In this document: positions 52,886 to 62,083 of the stretch, piece by piece
How positions within the stretch are numbered: the stretch's first letter is position 1
Layout of the letters: the number at the start of each line of letters is the position of its first letter
Origin: Novosphingobium hassiacum
Lineage (GTDB): Bacteria > Pseudomonadota > Alphaproteobacteria > Sphingomonadales > Sphingomonadaceae
Assembly (NCBI RefSeq): GCF_014196055.1
Contig: NZ_JACICY010000001.1
Span: forward strand, 186,001 to 250,000
Length of the DNA: 64,000 nucleotides
Direction: 5' to 3'
Notes under the pieces: model-generated
Seen by the model: the letters and a program-made list of their open reading frames with translations, nothing else
The model's database searches: none
What the model was told of the DNA's origin: nothing
Made by a program: the position numbers and the translations under genes

Positions 52886-54682
52886 TTATCCTTTGCTCGG
52901 CTCGATCACCCGCACGTGAAGCTCGCGCAGCTGCTTGATCTCGGCGGGCGACGGCGCGCCCATCAGAAGATCCTCCGCACGCTGGTTCATCGGGAACAGC
53001 GTGATCTCGCGCAAGTTCTGCGCGCGACAGATCAACATGACGATACGGTCGACGCCCGCGGCCATCCCGCCGTGCGGCGGAGCGCCGTACTGGAACGCGC
53101 GGTAAAGGCCGCCGAAACGCTCTTCCACATCGGCCTTCGACAGGCCGACGAGTTCGAACGCCTTGACCATCGTCTCGGGGCTCTGGTTGCGGATCGATCC
53201 GGACGCGATTTCGAAGCCATTGCAGACCAGATCGTACTGGAACGCATTGATCGTCAAAGGATCCTGATTGGTCAGCGCGTCCATCCCGCCCTGCGGCATC
53301 GAGAACGGGTTGTGGCTGAATTCGACCTTCTTGTTGTCCTCGTCCCATTCGTAGAACGGGAAGTCGACGATCCAGCACAGCTCGAAGCGGTCCTTGTCGA
53401 TCAGCCCGAGCTGCTCGGCCACGCGCGTGCGAGCCAAGCCAGCCAGCTTGGCCGCCTGCGATTCCTTGCCCGCCGCAAAGAAGCAGCCGTCGTCCGGCCC
53501 AAGACCCAGCGCATCGAACAGCGCGGCCATCTTGTCCTCGCCGTGATTCTTGGCGATGGGACCGCCGAACACCCCGGCCTTGCGCGTCGCATAGCCCAGC
53601 CCGGCGTGGCCCTCGGCGCGCGCCCAGTCGTTCATCTCGTCGAAGAACTTGCGGCTCTTGTCGGCGGTGTTCGGGGCCGGGATCAGGCGGACAGTGCCGC
53701 CGCCGCCAACGATCTTCTCGAACAGGCCGAAGCCGGATTCGCGAAACTCTTCGGAGACTTCACGGATTTCGATCGGGTTGCGCAGATCAGGCTTGTCCGA
53801 ACCATACTTGAGCATCGATTCGGCATAGGGAATGCGCGGGAAGCTGCCCGTCGGCGTGACCGAGCGCCCTTCGGCAAAGGCCTCGAACACCCCGCCGATG
53901 ACCGGCTCCATCGTCTCCCACACTTCTTCCTGCGTGACGAAGCTCATTTCCAGGTCGAGCTGATAGAACTCGCCCGGCAGACGGTCGGCGCGCGGATCTT
54001 CGTCGCGGAAACACGGCGCGATTTGGAAGTAGCGGTCGAAGCCAGCCACCATCAGCAGCTGCTTGTACTGCTGCGGCGCCTGCGGCAGCGCGTAGAACTT
54101 GCCGGGATGAATGCGGCTCGGCACGAGGAAGTCGCGCGCGCCCTCGGGCGACGACGCGGTCAGGATCGGCGTCGAATATTCGGTAAAGCCCGCCCCTTCC
54201 ATGCGACGACGCATGTCGGAGATGACCTTGGTGCGCGTCACGATGTTGGCGTGCAGCGTTTCGCGGCGCAGGTCGAGGAAGCGATAGCGCAGGCGGATGT
54301 CTTCCGGATATTCCTGCTCGCCCGCCACCGGCATCGGCAGTTCTTCCGCCGCCGAAAGGACCGTCGCGCCGCGCGCATAGACTTCGATTGCGCCGGTCGG
54401 CAGATTCGGATTGACCGTACCTTCCGAGCGCGCCTTCACGTTACCCTCGATCGTCACGACCGATTCCACGCGCAGCCCTTCAAGGATAGCCAGCGCCGGG
54501 CTGTCCACGTCAGCCACGATCTGGGTCATGCCATAGTGGTCGCGCAAGTCGACGAACAGCACGCCGCCGTGATCGCGCTTGCGATGCACCCAGCCCGAAA
54601 GGCGGACCGTCTGTCCGACATCGCTGCGCGCGAGTGCGCCGCAGGTATGGGAGCGATAAGGATGCATCGAAACTCTTTCCAA
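52886..54682 (-). CDS. aspS: Aspartyl-tRNA synthetase
   Basis: AspRS charges tRNA-Asp and is a class II synthetase. The N-terminal OB-fold ([20 protein letters not shown]) is followed by motif 2 ([19 protein letters not shown]), a GAD insert, and motif 3 near [16 protein letters not shown]. At 598 aa it has the bacterial-type length. Whether it is discriminating cannot be judged here. Confidence 0.96.
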   Translation of the reverse strand: MERVSMHPYRSHTCGALARSDVGQTVRLSGWVHRKRDHGGVLFVDLRDHYGMTQIVADVDSPALAILEGLRVESVVTIEGNVKARSEGTVNPNLPTGAIEVYARGATVLSAAEELPMPVAGEQEYPEDIRLRYRFLDLRRETLHANIVTRTKVISDMRRRMEGAGFTEYSTPILTASSPEGARDFLVPSRIHPGKFYALPQAPQQYKQLLMVAGFDRYFQIAPCFRDEDPRADRLPGEFYQLDLEMSFVTQEEVWETMEPVIGGVFEAFAEGRSVTPTGSFPRIPYAESMLKYGSDKPDLRNPIEIREVSEEFRESGFGLFEKIVGGGGTVRLIPAPNTADKSRKFFDEMNDWARAEGHAGLGYATRKAGVFGGPIAKNHGEDKMAALFDALGLGPDDGCFFAAGKESQAAKLAGLARTRVAEQLGLIDKDRFELCWIVDFPFYEWDEDNKKVEFSHNPFSMPQGGMDALTNQDPLTINAFQYDLVCNGFEIASGSIRNQSPETMVKAFELVGLSKADVEERFGGLYRAFQYGAPPHGGMAAGVDRIVMLICRAQNLREITLFPMNQRAEDLLMGAPSPAEIKQLRELHVRVIEPSKG

Positions 54683-54835
54683 TCGGCCTGCAATCGGGCA
54701 GGGAAGTGAGCGCGGCTAACAGGCGATGGCCGCCGATTTGTCAAGCCACAGCCCTTAAACAGGGCATGCCGACGTCTCCGGCAGGGGACACCACCTGAGC
54801 CCTTTTTCACCATCGGGCCATATCAGAAAAGTCCG

Positions 54836-56053
54836 ATGAAGATACATCCGCTGATTACGACGACCGAAGCCCTTACCGAACTGTGTGACCGACTGGCCAA
54901 GGGCGACTTCATCACAGTCGATACCGAATTCATGCGAGAGAACACCTATTGGCCCGAACTGTGCCTGGTGCAGATCGCCGATGACAAGGAAGCCGCGGCG
55001 ATCGATCCGCTGGCTCCGGGCCTCGACCTGAAACCGCTGCTAGACCTGATGTGCGACAACGAGGACGTGCTCAAGATCTTCCACGCCGGCGGGCAGGATG
55101 TGGAAATCATCTACAACCTGACCGGCAAGACCCCGCACCCGATCTTCGATACGCAGATCGCGATGATGGCCGTCAGCCAGTCCGAACAGATCGGCTATTC
55201 CAACCTCGTCGAAAGCTGGCTCGGCCTGTCGATCGACAAGGGCGCGCGCTTCACCGATTGGTCGCGCCGTCCGCTGACCGAACGCCAGATCGAATATGCG
55301 ATCGGCGACGTCACTCACCTCTCGAAAATTTTCCCCAAGCTGTTGAAGCGCCTGATCAAGACCGGTCGCGGCGAATGGCTCGACATTGAGATGGAAAAAC
55401 TCGCAGACCCCGCCAACTACCGCGCCGACATGGAAACGGTGTGGCAGAAGATCCGCGCGCCCAGCCGCAACCCTGCCGTGCTCGGCCGCCTCAAGGCGCT
55501 GGCCGCTTGGCGTGAGCGCGAGGCGATGGACAAGAATATCCCGCGCGGCCGGATCATGCGTGATGAAACGCTGGCAGACATCGCCAGCCACCCGCCGCGC
55601 GATCAGGCGGATCTGGCCAAAGTGCGCGGCCTCTCATCCGGTTGGAGGGAAAACGACATCGGCCGCCGCCTGATGCAGACGATCGCCGACGCAAAGCCCC
55701 TGACCGAGGACGAAATGCCCGCAAAGGCTCCGCGCGGTGCCCCGCTGGGCAAGGAGGGCGCGCTGGTTGCCGACCTGCTCAAGCTGCTACTCAAGATCCG
55801 CAGCCGCGAGATCGACATCGCCGCGCGCCTGCTCGCGCGCACCGACGATCTCGAGCTGCTCGCTGCCGGACAGCGCAAAAACTTATCGATTCTCGAAGGC
55901 TGGCGCTTCGAACAGTTCGGTCGCGACGCGCTCGATCTGGTCGAGGGTAAACTCGCCTTTGCCGTAGTCGATGGCAGGCTCAAGATGACGCATATCGATG
56001 ATGTTGCAGGCAAGGACGACGCGCCGGACATTGTCGCCCACGTGGACGAATAA
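54836..56053 (+). CDS. rnd: Ribonuclease D
   Basis: RNase D is a 3'-5' exonuclease that trims tRNA precursors. The DEDD exonuclease motifs are FITVDTEFMRE, FHAGGQDVEIIYN and YAIGDVTHL. An HRDC domain follows around residues 210-290 (LAAWREREAMDKNIPRGRIM). At 405 aa it is slightly longer than the E. coli enzyme. An inverted repeat follows the stop codon by one base. Confidence 0.95.
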   Translation: MKIHPLITTTEALTELCDRLAKGDFITVDTEFMRENTYWPELCLVQIADDKEAAAIDPLAPGLDLKPLLDLMCDNEDVLKIFHAGGQDVEIIYNLTGKTPHPIFDTQIAMMAVSQSEQIGYSNLVESWLGLSIDKGARFTDWSRRPLTERQIEYAIGDVTHLSKIFPKLLKRLIKTGRGEWLDIEMEKLADPANYRADMETVWQKIRAPSRNPAVLGRLKALAAWREREAMDKNIPRGRIMRDETLADIASHPPRDQADLAKVRGLSSGWRENDIGRRLMQTIADAKPLTEDEMPAKAPRGAPLGKEGALVADLLKLLLKIRSREIDIAARLLARTDDLELLAAGQRKNLSILEGWRFEQFGRDALDLVEGKLAFAVVDGRLKMTHIDDVAGKDDAPDIVAHVDE

Positions 56054-56054
56054 A

Positions 56055-56147
56055 CCTTCGACAGGTTCAGGATGAGCGGATGTTGTGATTTGCCGCTGGG
56101 TCACTAGGTCTTGGAGCAAAGCCCGCTCATCCTGAGCCTGTCGAAGG
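56055..56147. repeat. Paired inverted dispersed repeat (TTCGACAGGTTCAGGATGAG type)
   Basis: Two 25-bp arms (56055-56079 and 56123-56147) are inverted copies with one mismatch, separated by 43 bp. The unit is a known kind of interspersed palindrome in sphingomonad genomes. It lies between rnd and oxyR and may also terminate rnd. Confidence 0.75.
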
Positions 56148-56177
56148 ATGCCGCACAACCCCCGGACCGGACACCCC

Positions 56178-57074
56178 ATGAGCACCTACCTGCCCACGCT
56201 CAAACAGCTGCAATACCTCGTCGCGCTGCACGAACACGGGCATTTCGGGCGTGCCGCCGACGCCAGTTTCGTCTCGCAATCCACGCTGTCGGCTGGCCTG
56301 CGCGAATTGGAAACGCTGCTTGGCGTCACGCTGGTCGAGCGTACCCGCCGCGTCGTGCGCTTCACCCCGCTTGGAAATCAGGTCGTGGCCAAGGCGCACC
56401 GCCTGCTGCGTGAGGCCGAGGAACTTTCGGCGCTCGTCGTCAGCCACGGCGCCCCACTCGGCGGTGAATTGCGGATGAGCGTGATCCCCACGATCGCGCC
56501 GTTCCTGCTTCCGCGCATCCTGCCGCGCCTGCGCAAGGAGCGTCCACAACTCAAGTTGTTCCTGCGCGAGGAACCCAGCGCCGCCGCCATCGAATCGCTG
56601 CACCACGGCCGCGCCGATTGCGTGCTGCTTGCCCTCCCCTACGCTACCGGCGAGGTAGAAGCGGAAATCCTGTTCCAGGACCCGCTGCTCGTCGCCTTCC
56701 CCAAGGACGATCCACGCGATCCGCCTGCCACGATCACCGCCGGCATGATCGACGAGACCCAACTCCTGCTTCTCGAAGACGGTCACTGCCTCAAGGAACA
56801 CGTGCTCGCCGCCTGCAACCGCCCGGAAATGCGCGCGTCGGCAACGATGATCGGCACCAGCCTGCACACCCTCGTCCAGATGGTCGACAATGGCCTCGGC
56901 CTCACCATGCTCCCGCAGATGGCGATCGACGCAGGCATCCTCCACGACACGAACATCGTCGTGCGGCCGCTGAAAGCCGACCACGCCTGGCGCGATATTG
57001 CGCTGGTATGGCGCAAAAACAGCCCGAGGGCTGAGGAATTCCGGTTGCTTGCGGGTGAACTGCGCGCGGGCTAA
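56178..57074 (+). CDS. oxyR: Hydrogen peroxide-sensing LysR regulator OxyR
   Basis: The N-terminal winged HTH (LPTLKQLQYLVALHEHGHFG) identifies LysR. The two redox cysteines are Cys204 and Cys213 in LEDGHCLKEHVLAAC, with the same nine-residue spacing as in E. coli OxyR. The ligand domain ends VWRKNSPRAEEF. I chose ATG 56178 (298 aa), since the frame upstream is within the repeat. No peroxidase gene is adjacent here. Confidence 0.92.
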   Translation: MSTYLPTLKQLQYLVALHEHGHFGRAADASFVSQSTLSAGLRELETLLGVTLVERTRRVVRFTPLGNQVVAKAHRLLREAEELSALVVSHGAPLGGELRMSVIPTIAPFLLPRILPRLRKERPQLKLFLREEPSAAAIESLHHGRADCVLLALPYATGEVEAEILFQDPLLVAFPKDDPRDPPATITAGMIDETQLLLLEDGHCLKEHVLAACNRPEMRASATMIGTSLHTLVQMVDNGLGLTMLPQMAIDAGILHDTNIVVRPLKADHAWRDIALVWRKNSPRAEEFRLLAGELRAG

Positions 57075-57081
57075 CCGCCGC

Positions 57082-57675
57082 TCAATCCATGTGTTTCAAG
57101 CCGACCCGCAGGTAATCCCACCCGGTCACCAGCGTCAGCGCCGCCGCCGCCCACAGCGTCGTCAGACCAACGGTATGCGGCACATTGACCACGATCACGC
57201 CGACGTCCGCCGTCCACCCCGGCATCGCCTGCCCCAGGATCAGCGCGCCGAGGCAGATCATCTGGAACGTCGTCTTCCACTTCGCCAGGCGGCTGACGGG
57301 CACCGAGACCTGAATCCCGCCGAGGAATTCGCGCAGGCCCGATACCGCAATCTCACGGATCAAGATGATCAGCCCGGCGATTACGTGCATGTCACCCACG
57401 TACGGCCCGGTCAGGATGCCCTGCGCGGTCAGCACAAGAATCACCGCAGCAATCATGATCTTGTCGGCGATCGGATCGAGAAACATGCCGAGCTTGCTGA
57501 CCGCACCCTGCGCGCGGGCAAGATAACCGTCGAAGTAATCGGTGATGCCCATCAGGCAGTAGACGCCGAAGGCTACGCCATAGCCGAACCGCCATGTCGG
57601 CCACCACAGCAGCGCGGCGAGCAACGGGACGGTCACGATCCGCGACAGCGTAAGCAGGTTGGGCAAGGTCAGCAT
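57082..57675 (-). CDS. pgsA: CDP-diacylglycerol-glycerol-3-phosphate phosphatidyltransferase
   Basis: PgsA makes phosphatidylglycerophosphate, the precursor of phosphatidylglycerol and cardiolipin. The CDP-alcohol motif is DYFDGYLARAQGAVSKLGMF followed by LDPIADK. The protein is hydrophobic, with about four to five membrane helices, and begins MLTLPNLLTLSRIVTVP. I chose ATG 57675 (197 aa); a longer frame upstream is not conserved. Confidence 0.94.
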   Translation of the reverse strand: MLTLPNLLTLSRIVTVPLLAALLWWPTWRFGYGVAFGVYCLMGITDYFDGYLARAQGAVSKLGMFLDPIADKIMIAAVILVLTAQGILTGPYVGDMHVIAGLIILIREIAVSGLREFLGGIQVSVPVSRLAKWKTTFQMICLGALILGQAMPGWTADVGVIVVNVPHTVGLTTLWAAAALTLVTGWDYLRVGLKHMD

Positions 57676-57817
57676 CGACTCGAGGCCATACCGCGCAAAT
57701 GCGACGAACGGAATTGCAACATTCGCTGCGTACCATTCAGAGCGACAAAAGCCGCTTGCCCGCACCTGACATCGGGCTAAGGGTGAGCCCAAGAGTGGGC
57801 GGCTGGCAAACAGGTAC

Positions 57818-59122
57818 ATGACGACAACGACGCATCTGGTGCGCACGCGCCGCTTCCTGCCGCTGTTCGTCACCCAGTTGCTGGGCGCGTTCAACGACAA
57901 CCTCTACAAGAACGCCATGGTGCTGTACGTCGTATACAGCGTCTACAATTCCGAGGCTGCAGAAGCGCGGTTTTCCGCGATTGCGTCGGGCCTGTTCATC
58001 CTGCCGTTCTTCCTGCTCTCGGCGCTTGCGGGCCAGCTTGCAGACATGCGCGACAAGGCGCGAATCATCCGGATCGTGAAGGCGTGCGAGATCGCGATCA
58101 TGATTGTCGGCGGTGCTGGGTTGGTCATGGCCTGGGCCGGGTTCGAAGTTCAGCAGATCGCCATTCCACTGATGCTGGCTGCGCTGCTGGCAATGGGCGT
58201 GCACTCGACGTTTTTTGGTCCCATCAAATACGCGATCCTGCCCCAGCACCTTCATGAGGGCGAAGTGCTGGCGGGCACAGGGCTGGTCGAGGCGGGCACT
58301 TATATTGCAATTTTGGCAGGTACTATCCTGGCAGGCTGGATTCCGGTCGAGGTTGCCGCAGCGGGTGTGGTGGTCACAGCACTGATTGGCTATCTCTCAG
58401 GGCGGCAGGTGCCACCTGCTCCGCCTGTGATCGAAGCGCAGTCGGTGGATTACAATATCTGGCGCTCGTCAATCACGCTCATTCGCAACACAACGAAGCA
58501 TCGTCAGGTATTTATGGCGATCATCGCGATCAGCTTTTTCTGGACGGTCGGCACCGTGCTGTTCATTCAGTTTCCCCCGCTCGCCAAGAACGTCCTTTCC
58601 GCGAGCAAGGAAGTTGCCAGCCTGTTCCTCGTGATGTTTTCAGTTGGCATCGCAATCGGCTCGATGTCGATCAACCACTTGCTCAAGGGCACTGTTTCGG
58701 CGCGCTGGTCCCCCGCATCGGTGATTGCGATGGGCGTGGCAATCACTGCGTTTCACTTCGTGTGCAAGGCCTGGACCCCGCACCCGGGCGGCGCGCTGAT
58801 GGACGTCAGCCAGTTCCTTGCCGAACCGCTCGCGATTCCGTTGCTGCTGTGCCTGCTGTGTATCGCCGTGGCGGGCGGCATGTTCGTCGTGCCGCTCTAT
58901 GCATTCCTCACCACGGTCGTCGACAAGTCCGAGACCGCACGCACGATCGCTGCGAACAACATCGTCAATTCAGGGGCGATGGTGCTGGGCTCGCTGCTCG
59001 CGGTCGGACTCAGCGCTGCCGGCGTGGCAACCGTCGATCAGCTTCTTCTCGGCGCCGCCATGTGTACCGTGTCGGCCTATCTTGGCTGGCTGCTCTATAG
59101 GGCCGAGTGCGCCGCCGCCTGA
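57818..59122 (+). CDS. MFS transporter, LplT/lysophospholipid-type
   Basis: This 434-aa protein has about 12 membrane helices and begins TRRFLPLFVTQLLGAFNDN, the N-terminal signature of LplT-like MFS carriers. Related proteins flip lysophospholipids across the inner membrane for reacylation; in other genomes they are fused to acyltransferase and AMP-binding domains, which are absent here. The loop FGPIKYAILPQHLHEGEVLAG is conserved in this group. The substrate is inferred, not shown. Confidence 0.82.
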   Translation: MTTTTHLVRTRRFLPLFVTQLLGAFNDNLYKNAMVLYVVYSVYNSEAAEARFSAIASGLFILPFFLLSALAGQLADMRDKARIIRIVKACEIAIMIVGGAGLVMAWAGFEVQQIAIPLMLAALLAMGVHSTFFGPIKYAILPQHLHEGEVLAGTGLVEAGTYIAILAGTILAGWIPVEVAAAGVVVTALIGYLSGRQVPPAPPVIEAQSVDYNIWRSSITLIRNTTKHRQVFMAIIAISFFWTVGTVLFIQFPPLAKNVLSASKEVASLFLVMFSVGIAIGSMSINHLLKGTVSARWSPASVIAMGVAITAFHFVCKAWTPHPGGALMDVSQFLAEPLAIPLLLCLLCIAVAGGMFVVPLYAFLTTVVDKSETARTIAANNIVNSGAMVLGSLLAVGLSAAGVATVDQLLLGAAMCTVSAYLGWLLYRAECAAA

Positions 59123-59125
59123 ACG

Positions 59126-59395
59126 TCAGGCGATGAACGCCATGACCGCCATAAAGCAGGCGCAATAGGCGATCAGGAAATCGCGCAGATCCTGCATCGT
59201 AATGCGCTTGAGATCCACCGGCTCGGACCGGATGTCAGCCTCCCGCAGTCGCTCCTCGGCGCGGCGCATCGCCGCGATCACTTCGGGTTCCAGTTTCGGC
59301 AACTCGCGCAGGACGTGCGTCGGCAGCGAAGCCCGGAACGGATGGCGGGCGGTGCCATAGGCGGCAGTAGCGAAGCTGGGCGACCTGTTCATCAT
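59126..59395 (-). CDS. Hypothetical protein with C-terminal membrane helix (89 aa)
   Basis: The N-terminal half is basic and soluble, with a helical region (ELPKLEPEVIAAMRRAEERL). The C-terminus is a single hydrophobic helix (FLIAYCACFMAVMAFIA), as in tail-anchored proteins. I do not recognise a family. It is convergent with the MFS gene, ending 3 bp after it. Confidence 0.6.
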   Translation of the reverse strand: MMNRSPSFATAAYGTARHPFRASLPTHVLRELPKLEPEVIAAMRRAEERLREADIRSEPVDLKRITMQDLRDFLIAYCACFMAVMAFIA

Positions 59396-59489
59396 CTAAG
59401 CTTAACGCTTTATTCACCATTCGGAACCCGCCGTGGCGGCGTTTCTCAACGCCGTTCCAAGCCGGGACAATTCAGGACCCACAACGAAA

Positions 59490-59515
59490 AAGGCCGCCCC
59501 CGAGGGAGCGGCCTT
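59490..59515 (-). terminator. Rho-independent terminator of the CsbD-like gene
   Basis: AAGGCCGC pairs with GCGGCCTT over a short loop, and TTTTTC follows on the minus strand. It is 26 bp after the csbD-like stop codon. Confidence 0.85.
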
Positions 59516-59540
59516 CAACGGTTGGATTAGGTGTCCGGGG

Positions 59541-59723
59541 TCAGACGTCGTCGCCCAGAGCGCCCTTGACCTTGCCCTTTACCTGCTGAGCCTCGCCCTT
59601 GCGTTCCTGGGCCTTGCCCTCAGCATTGAGGCTCGCATCGTCAGTCGCCTTGCCAATGGCCTGCTTTGTGTTGCCGGCAGCTTCGTTTGCCAGACCCTTG
59701 GCGCGATCGGTAAGTTCACCCAT
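59541..59723 (-). CDS. CsbD-family stress protein
   Basis: The 60-aa hydrophilic protein MGELTDRAKGLANEAAGNTK has the repetitive Lys/Ala/Gly/Glu pattern of CsbD proteins (KGKVKGALGDD at the end). These are general-stress proteins with no enzymatic role known. ATG 59723 is preferred because AAAGGA lies 8 bases upstream. Confidence 0.88.
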   Translation of the reverse strand: MGELTDRAKGLANEAAGNTKQAIGKATDDASLNAEGKAQERKGEAQQVKGKVKGALGDDV

Positions 59724-59783
59724 GGCTGTCATCCTTTGATGTTGTACTTGAATGAAAAACCACGCAACCGACGCATCGTTCCC

Positions 59784-60227
59784 TCAGTTCACCCCAGCCA
59801 TCTCAAGGATCAGCGCCCACTCGGTGGGACGCACCGCGCCGACCGAGAGCCGCGAAAGCCGGATCAGGTCCATCTCGACCAGCGCGGGAGTCGCCTTAAT
59901 CTCCTTGAGCGTCACCGTGCGCGGCAGCTTTTCGACGGGCTTCAGCTTGACCGCCGCCCACTTACCCTCGGGATCGCTCGGATCCGTCAGCCCACCCACG
60001 GTGATCACCGCAACACCGACGATCTCGATGCCGATGTTGGAGTGGTAGAAAAACGCCAGATCACCCGGCTGCATGGCGCGCAGATTGCGGGCGGCAAGGT
60101 GATTGCGCACGCCATCCCAAGTACCTTCACCCTCTGCGACCAGGTCATCCCAGCCGTAAACATCGGGTTCGGATTTCATCAGCCACAAATTGCGACCAGT
60201 GGTGTCGGTAATGTCGATTTTGGTCAT
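59784..60227 (-). CDS. EVE-domain protein
   Basis: The EVE fold (PUA-related, thymocyte nuclear protein 1 group) is shown by LWLMKSEPDVYGWDDL at the start, WDGVRNHLAARNLRAMQPGD, and FFYHSNIGIEIVGVA. EVE domains bind modified bases in DNA or RNA. The ATG at 60227 gives 147 aa, with a GTG four codons earlier as alternative. It is divergent from the oxygenase gene by 62 bp. Confidence 0.92.
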   Translation of the reverse strand: MTKIDITDTTGRNLWLMKSEPDVYGWDDLVAEGEGTWDGVRNHLAARNLRAMQPGDLAFFYHSNIGIEIVGVAVITVGGLTDPSDPEGKWAAVKLKPVEKLPRTVTLKEIKATPALVEMDLIRLSRLSVGAVRPTEWALILEMAGVN

Positions 60228-60289
60228 GAAACCCTGCACAAAGCGGTCTAAAGCGCCTCCATAGCGCCAATCTGTGCAACTGGAACACC

Positions 60290-61225
60290 ATGTCTCTCGA
60301 AACTCTCCCGGTCATTTCGCTCACTTCCGATCCCCAGAGTCTTTCGCGCGAGCTTGGCGACAGCTTCGAGACATTCGGCTTCGCGATGGTCAGGGATCAC
60401 GGCATCGATCCTGTGCTGATAGCGCGTGCCTGGGACCTCACCGCGCAATTTTTCGCATTGCCGGAAGCCGAGAAGCGGACGAATCATCTGGCGGGACAAG
60501 GTGGCGCACGTGGGTACACGCCGTTCGGCACCGAGATCGCCAAGGGCGCAGAGCATCGCGACCTCAAGGAGTTCTGGCATGTCGGCCGAGACCTGCCTGC
60601 GGGACATCCGCTGTCGGACTCGATGCCGCCCAACGTCTGGCCCGACCGCCCCGATCATTTCCGCGAAACGTTCGAAGCGCTCTACGCCCAGTTCGACGTA
60701 GTCGGCGCGCGGATCCTGTCGCGCATCGCAGTCTGGCTGGGGCTTGACGAACACTGGTTCGACCCTGCGATCGAAGACGGCAACTCGGTCATGCGTCTGC
60801 TCCACTACCCGCCCGTGTCCGACAACGCAGCCGGATCGATCCGCGCAGGCGCGCACGAGGACATCAACCTGATCACGCTCCTGCTTGGTGCCGAGGAGGC
60901 CGGCCTCGAACTCCTCGCCAAGGACGGTCGCTGGATCGGCGTTTCGCCACCTGAAGGCGCGATGGTCGTCAATATCGGCGATATGTTGCAGCGGCTGACC
61001 AACCACGTCCTGCCCTCGACCACGCACCGCGTCCGCAACCCGGCGGGCGAGCGCGCGCAGCACAGCCGCTATTCAATGCCGTTCTTCCTGCACTTGCGCA
61101 GCGATTTCCCGATCGAGACGCTGCCCGGCTGCGTAACCGCGCAGAACCCGGATCGCTATCCCACCCCGATCACCGCCGACGAATACCTGCAGGAACGGTT
61201 GCGCGAAATCGGGCTGAAGAAATAG
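60290..61225 (+). CDS. 2-oxoglutarate/Fe(II)-dependent oxygenase, isopenicillin-N-synthase-like
   Basis: The 311-aa cytosolic enzyme has the N-terminal DIOX_N region (LPVISLTSDPQSLSRELG) and the 2OG-Fe(II) core. The iron ligands are His and Asp in RAGAHEDINLITLL and His in STTHRVRNP; Arg and Ser for 2-oxoglutarate are in QHSRYSMPFF. The substrate is unknown; such proteins in bacteria include ethylene-forming and small-molecule hydroxylases. Confidence 0.9.
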   Translation: MSLETLPVISLTSDPQSLSRELGDSFETFGFAMVRDHGIDPVLIARAWDLTAQFFALPEAEKRTNHLAGQGGARGYTPFGTEIAKGAEHRDLKEFWHVGRDLPAGHPLSDSMPPNVWPDRPDHFRETFEALYAQFDVVGARILSRIAVWLGLDEHWFDPAIEDGNSVMRLLHYPPVSDNAAGSIRAGAHEDINLITLLLGAEEAGLELLAKDGRWIGVSPPEGAMVVNIGDMLQRLTNHVLPSTTHRVRNPAGERAQHSRYSMPFFLHLRSDFPIETLPGCVTAQNPDRYPTPITADEYLQERLREIGLKK

Positions 61226-61231
61226 CTGCTC

Positions 61232-61295
61232 CCCCGCGAAGGCGGGGCCCTCAGGCCGCATCATACAACCTCACGAGGTCCCCGCCTCCGCGGGG
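61232..61295. repeat. REP-like palindromic element (CCCCGCGAAGGCGGGG type)
   Basis: Two 21-bp arms (61232-61252 and 61275-61295) are inverted with two or three mismatches. It lies just after the oxygenase stop codon. Confidence 0.65.
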
Positions 61296-61324
61296 AAGCC
61301 AACAATATTGCAAGCACAAAACGA

Positions 61325-61350
61325 AAAAGGCCGCCCGAAGGCGGCCTTTT
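61325..61350. terminator. Bidirectional rho-independent terminator
   Basis: AAAAGGCCGCC-CGAA-GGCGGCCTTTT is a perfect 11-bp stem with a tetraloop, between the oxygenase gene and the convergent tRNA-Ala. Confidence 0.9.
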
Positions 61351-61361
61351 CAACGAGTGGA

Positions 61362-61437
61362 TGGTGGAGCCTAGCGGGATCGAACCGCTGACCTCCTGCA
61401 TGCCATGCAGGCGCTCTCCCAGCTGAGCTAAGGCCCC
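61362..61437 (-). tRNA. tRNA-Ala (GGC)
   Basis: The 76-nt cloverleaf has acceptor GGGGCCT/AGGCTCC (one G-U), anticodon GGC in ATGGCAT, TTCGATC T-loop and an encoded CCA. Confidence 0.95.
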
Positions 61438-61556
61438 ATTCCCATCAGGCTTGCGCTGGAGTGCAAGCCGACCCGGCGGTCTATCTCGCCGGGAGCCGCG
61501 CCTTTAAGGAAGGCTCATCGGGCTGGCAAGATCAATTTTGTCCGACCGGACTTTTT

Positions 61557-61581
61557 GTCCCCCGGGCACCAGCCCGGGGAC
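61557..61581. terminator. GC-rich hairpin after the TIGR02300 gene
   Basis: GTCCCCCGGGC pairs with GCCCGGGGAC with one bulged C. No T-run follows on the minus strand; on the plus strand a T-run precedes it. Confidence 0.4.
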
Positions 61582-61588
61582 ACAAAGA

Positions 61589-61906
61589 TCAGACCTCGTC
61601 TTCGTTACCGTCATGACCCGGAACGCCGAGATCGTCGTCTCCACCAAGGTCGACGTCATTGTCGGGCGAATCGCCGTCCTCGTCGATGTCGAGATCTTCA
61701 TCAGCCAGATCGACGTCAGGCGCGACATCGACCTTTGCCTTCTGCACCTCCTCGTAAGGAATCGGCTGCTTGGATTTCAGCACCGGCTCGGCGGTCCAAG
61801 CGTATTTGCATTCCACACAGGTGATCGGGTCATCCTTGCCCAGATCGTAGAAGCGGGTGCCGCACTTCGGACAGCTGTGCTTTGCGCCCCATTCCGGCTT
61901 GACCAT
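61589..61906 (-). CDS. TIGR02300-family zinc-ribbon protein
   Basis: The alphaproteobacterial family is identified by MVKPEWGAKHSCPKCGTRFY with DLGKDDPITC and a second CxxC (CVECKY), forming a likely zinc ribbon. The C-terminal 50 residues are extremely acidic (Asp/Glu-rich). The function is unknown. It is divergent from aroA, which starts 178 bp away. Confidence 0.92.
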   Translation of the reverse strand: MVKPEWGAKHSCPKCGTRFYDLGKDDPITCVECKYAWTAEPVLKSKQPIPYEEVQKAKVDVAPDVDLADEDLDIDEDGDSPDNDVDLGGDDDLGVPGHDGNEDEV

Positions 61907-62083
61907 GAAACTTCCTCAAGACTGGCCCGATGTCAGCAGATTGAGACCGGGCGGAAAACTGCACACTTGATGGGTCCGCTGATCCGCGGAATCAAGAGAG
62001 CGCGCGCCTTGCCATAGGCGCGCCACGCTGTCAAAAGCCGCGCGCTTTTACCCTGCTTTTCGCCGCGAAAGTTATTGAACCCC

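Noticed and set aside
52835..54709. 624-codon open frame antisense to aspS
   Set aside because: It is a shadow of aspS; the composition is Arg/His-rich and no family motif is present.
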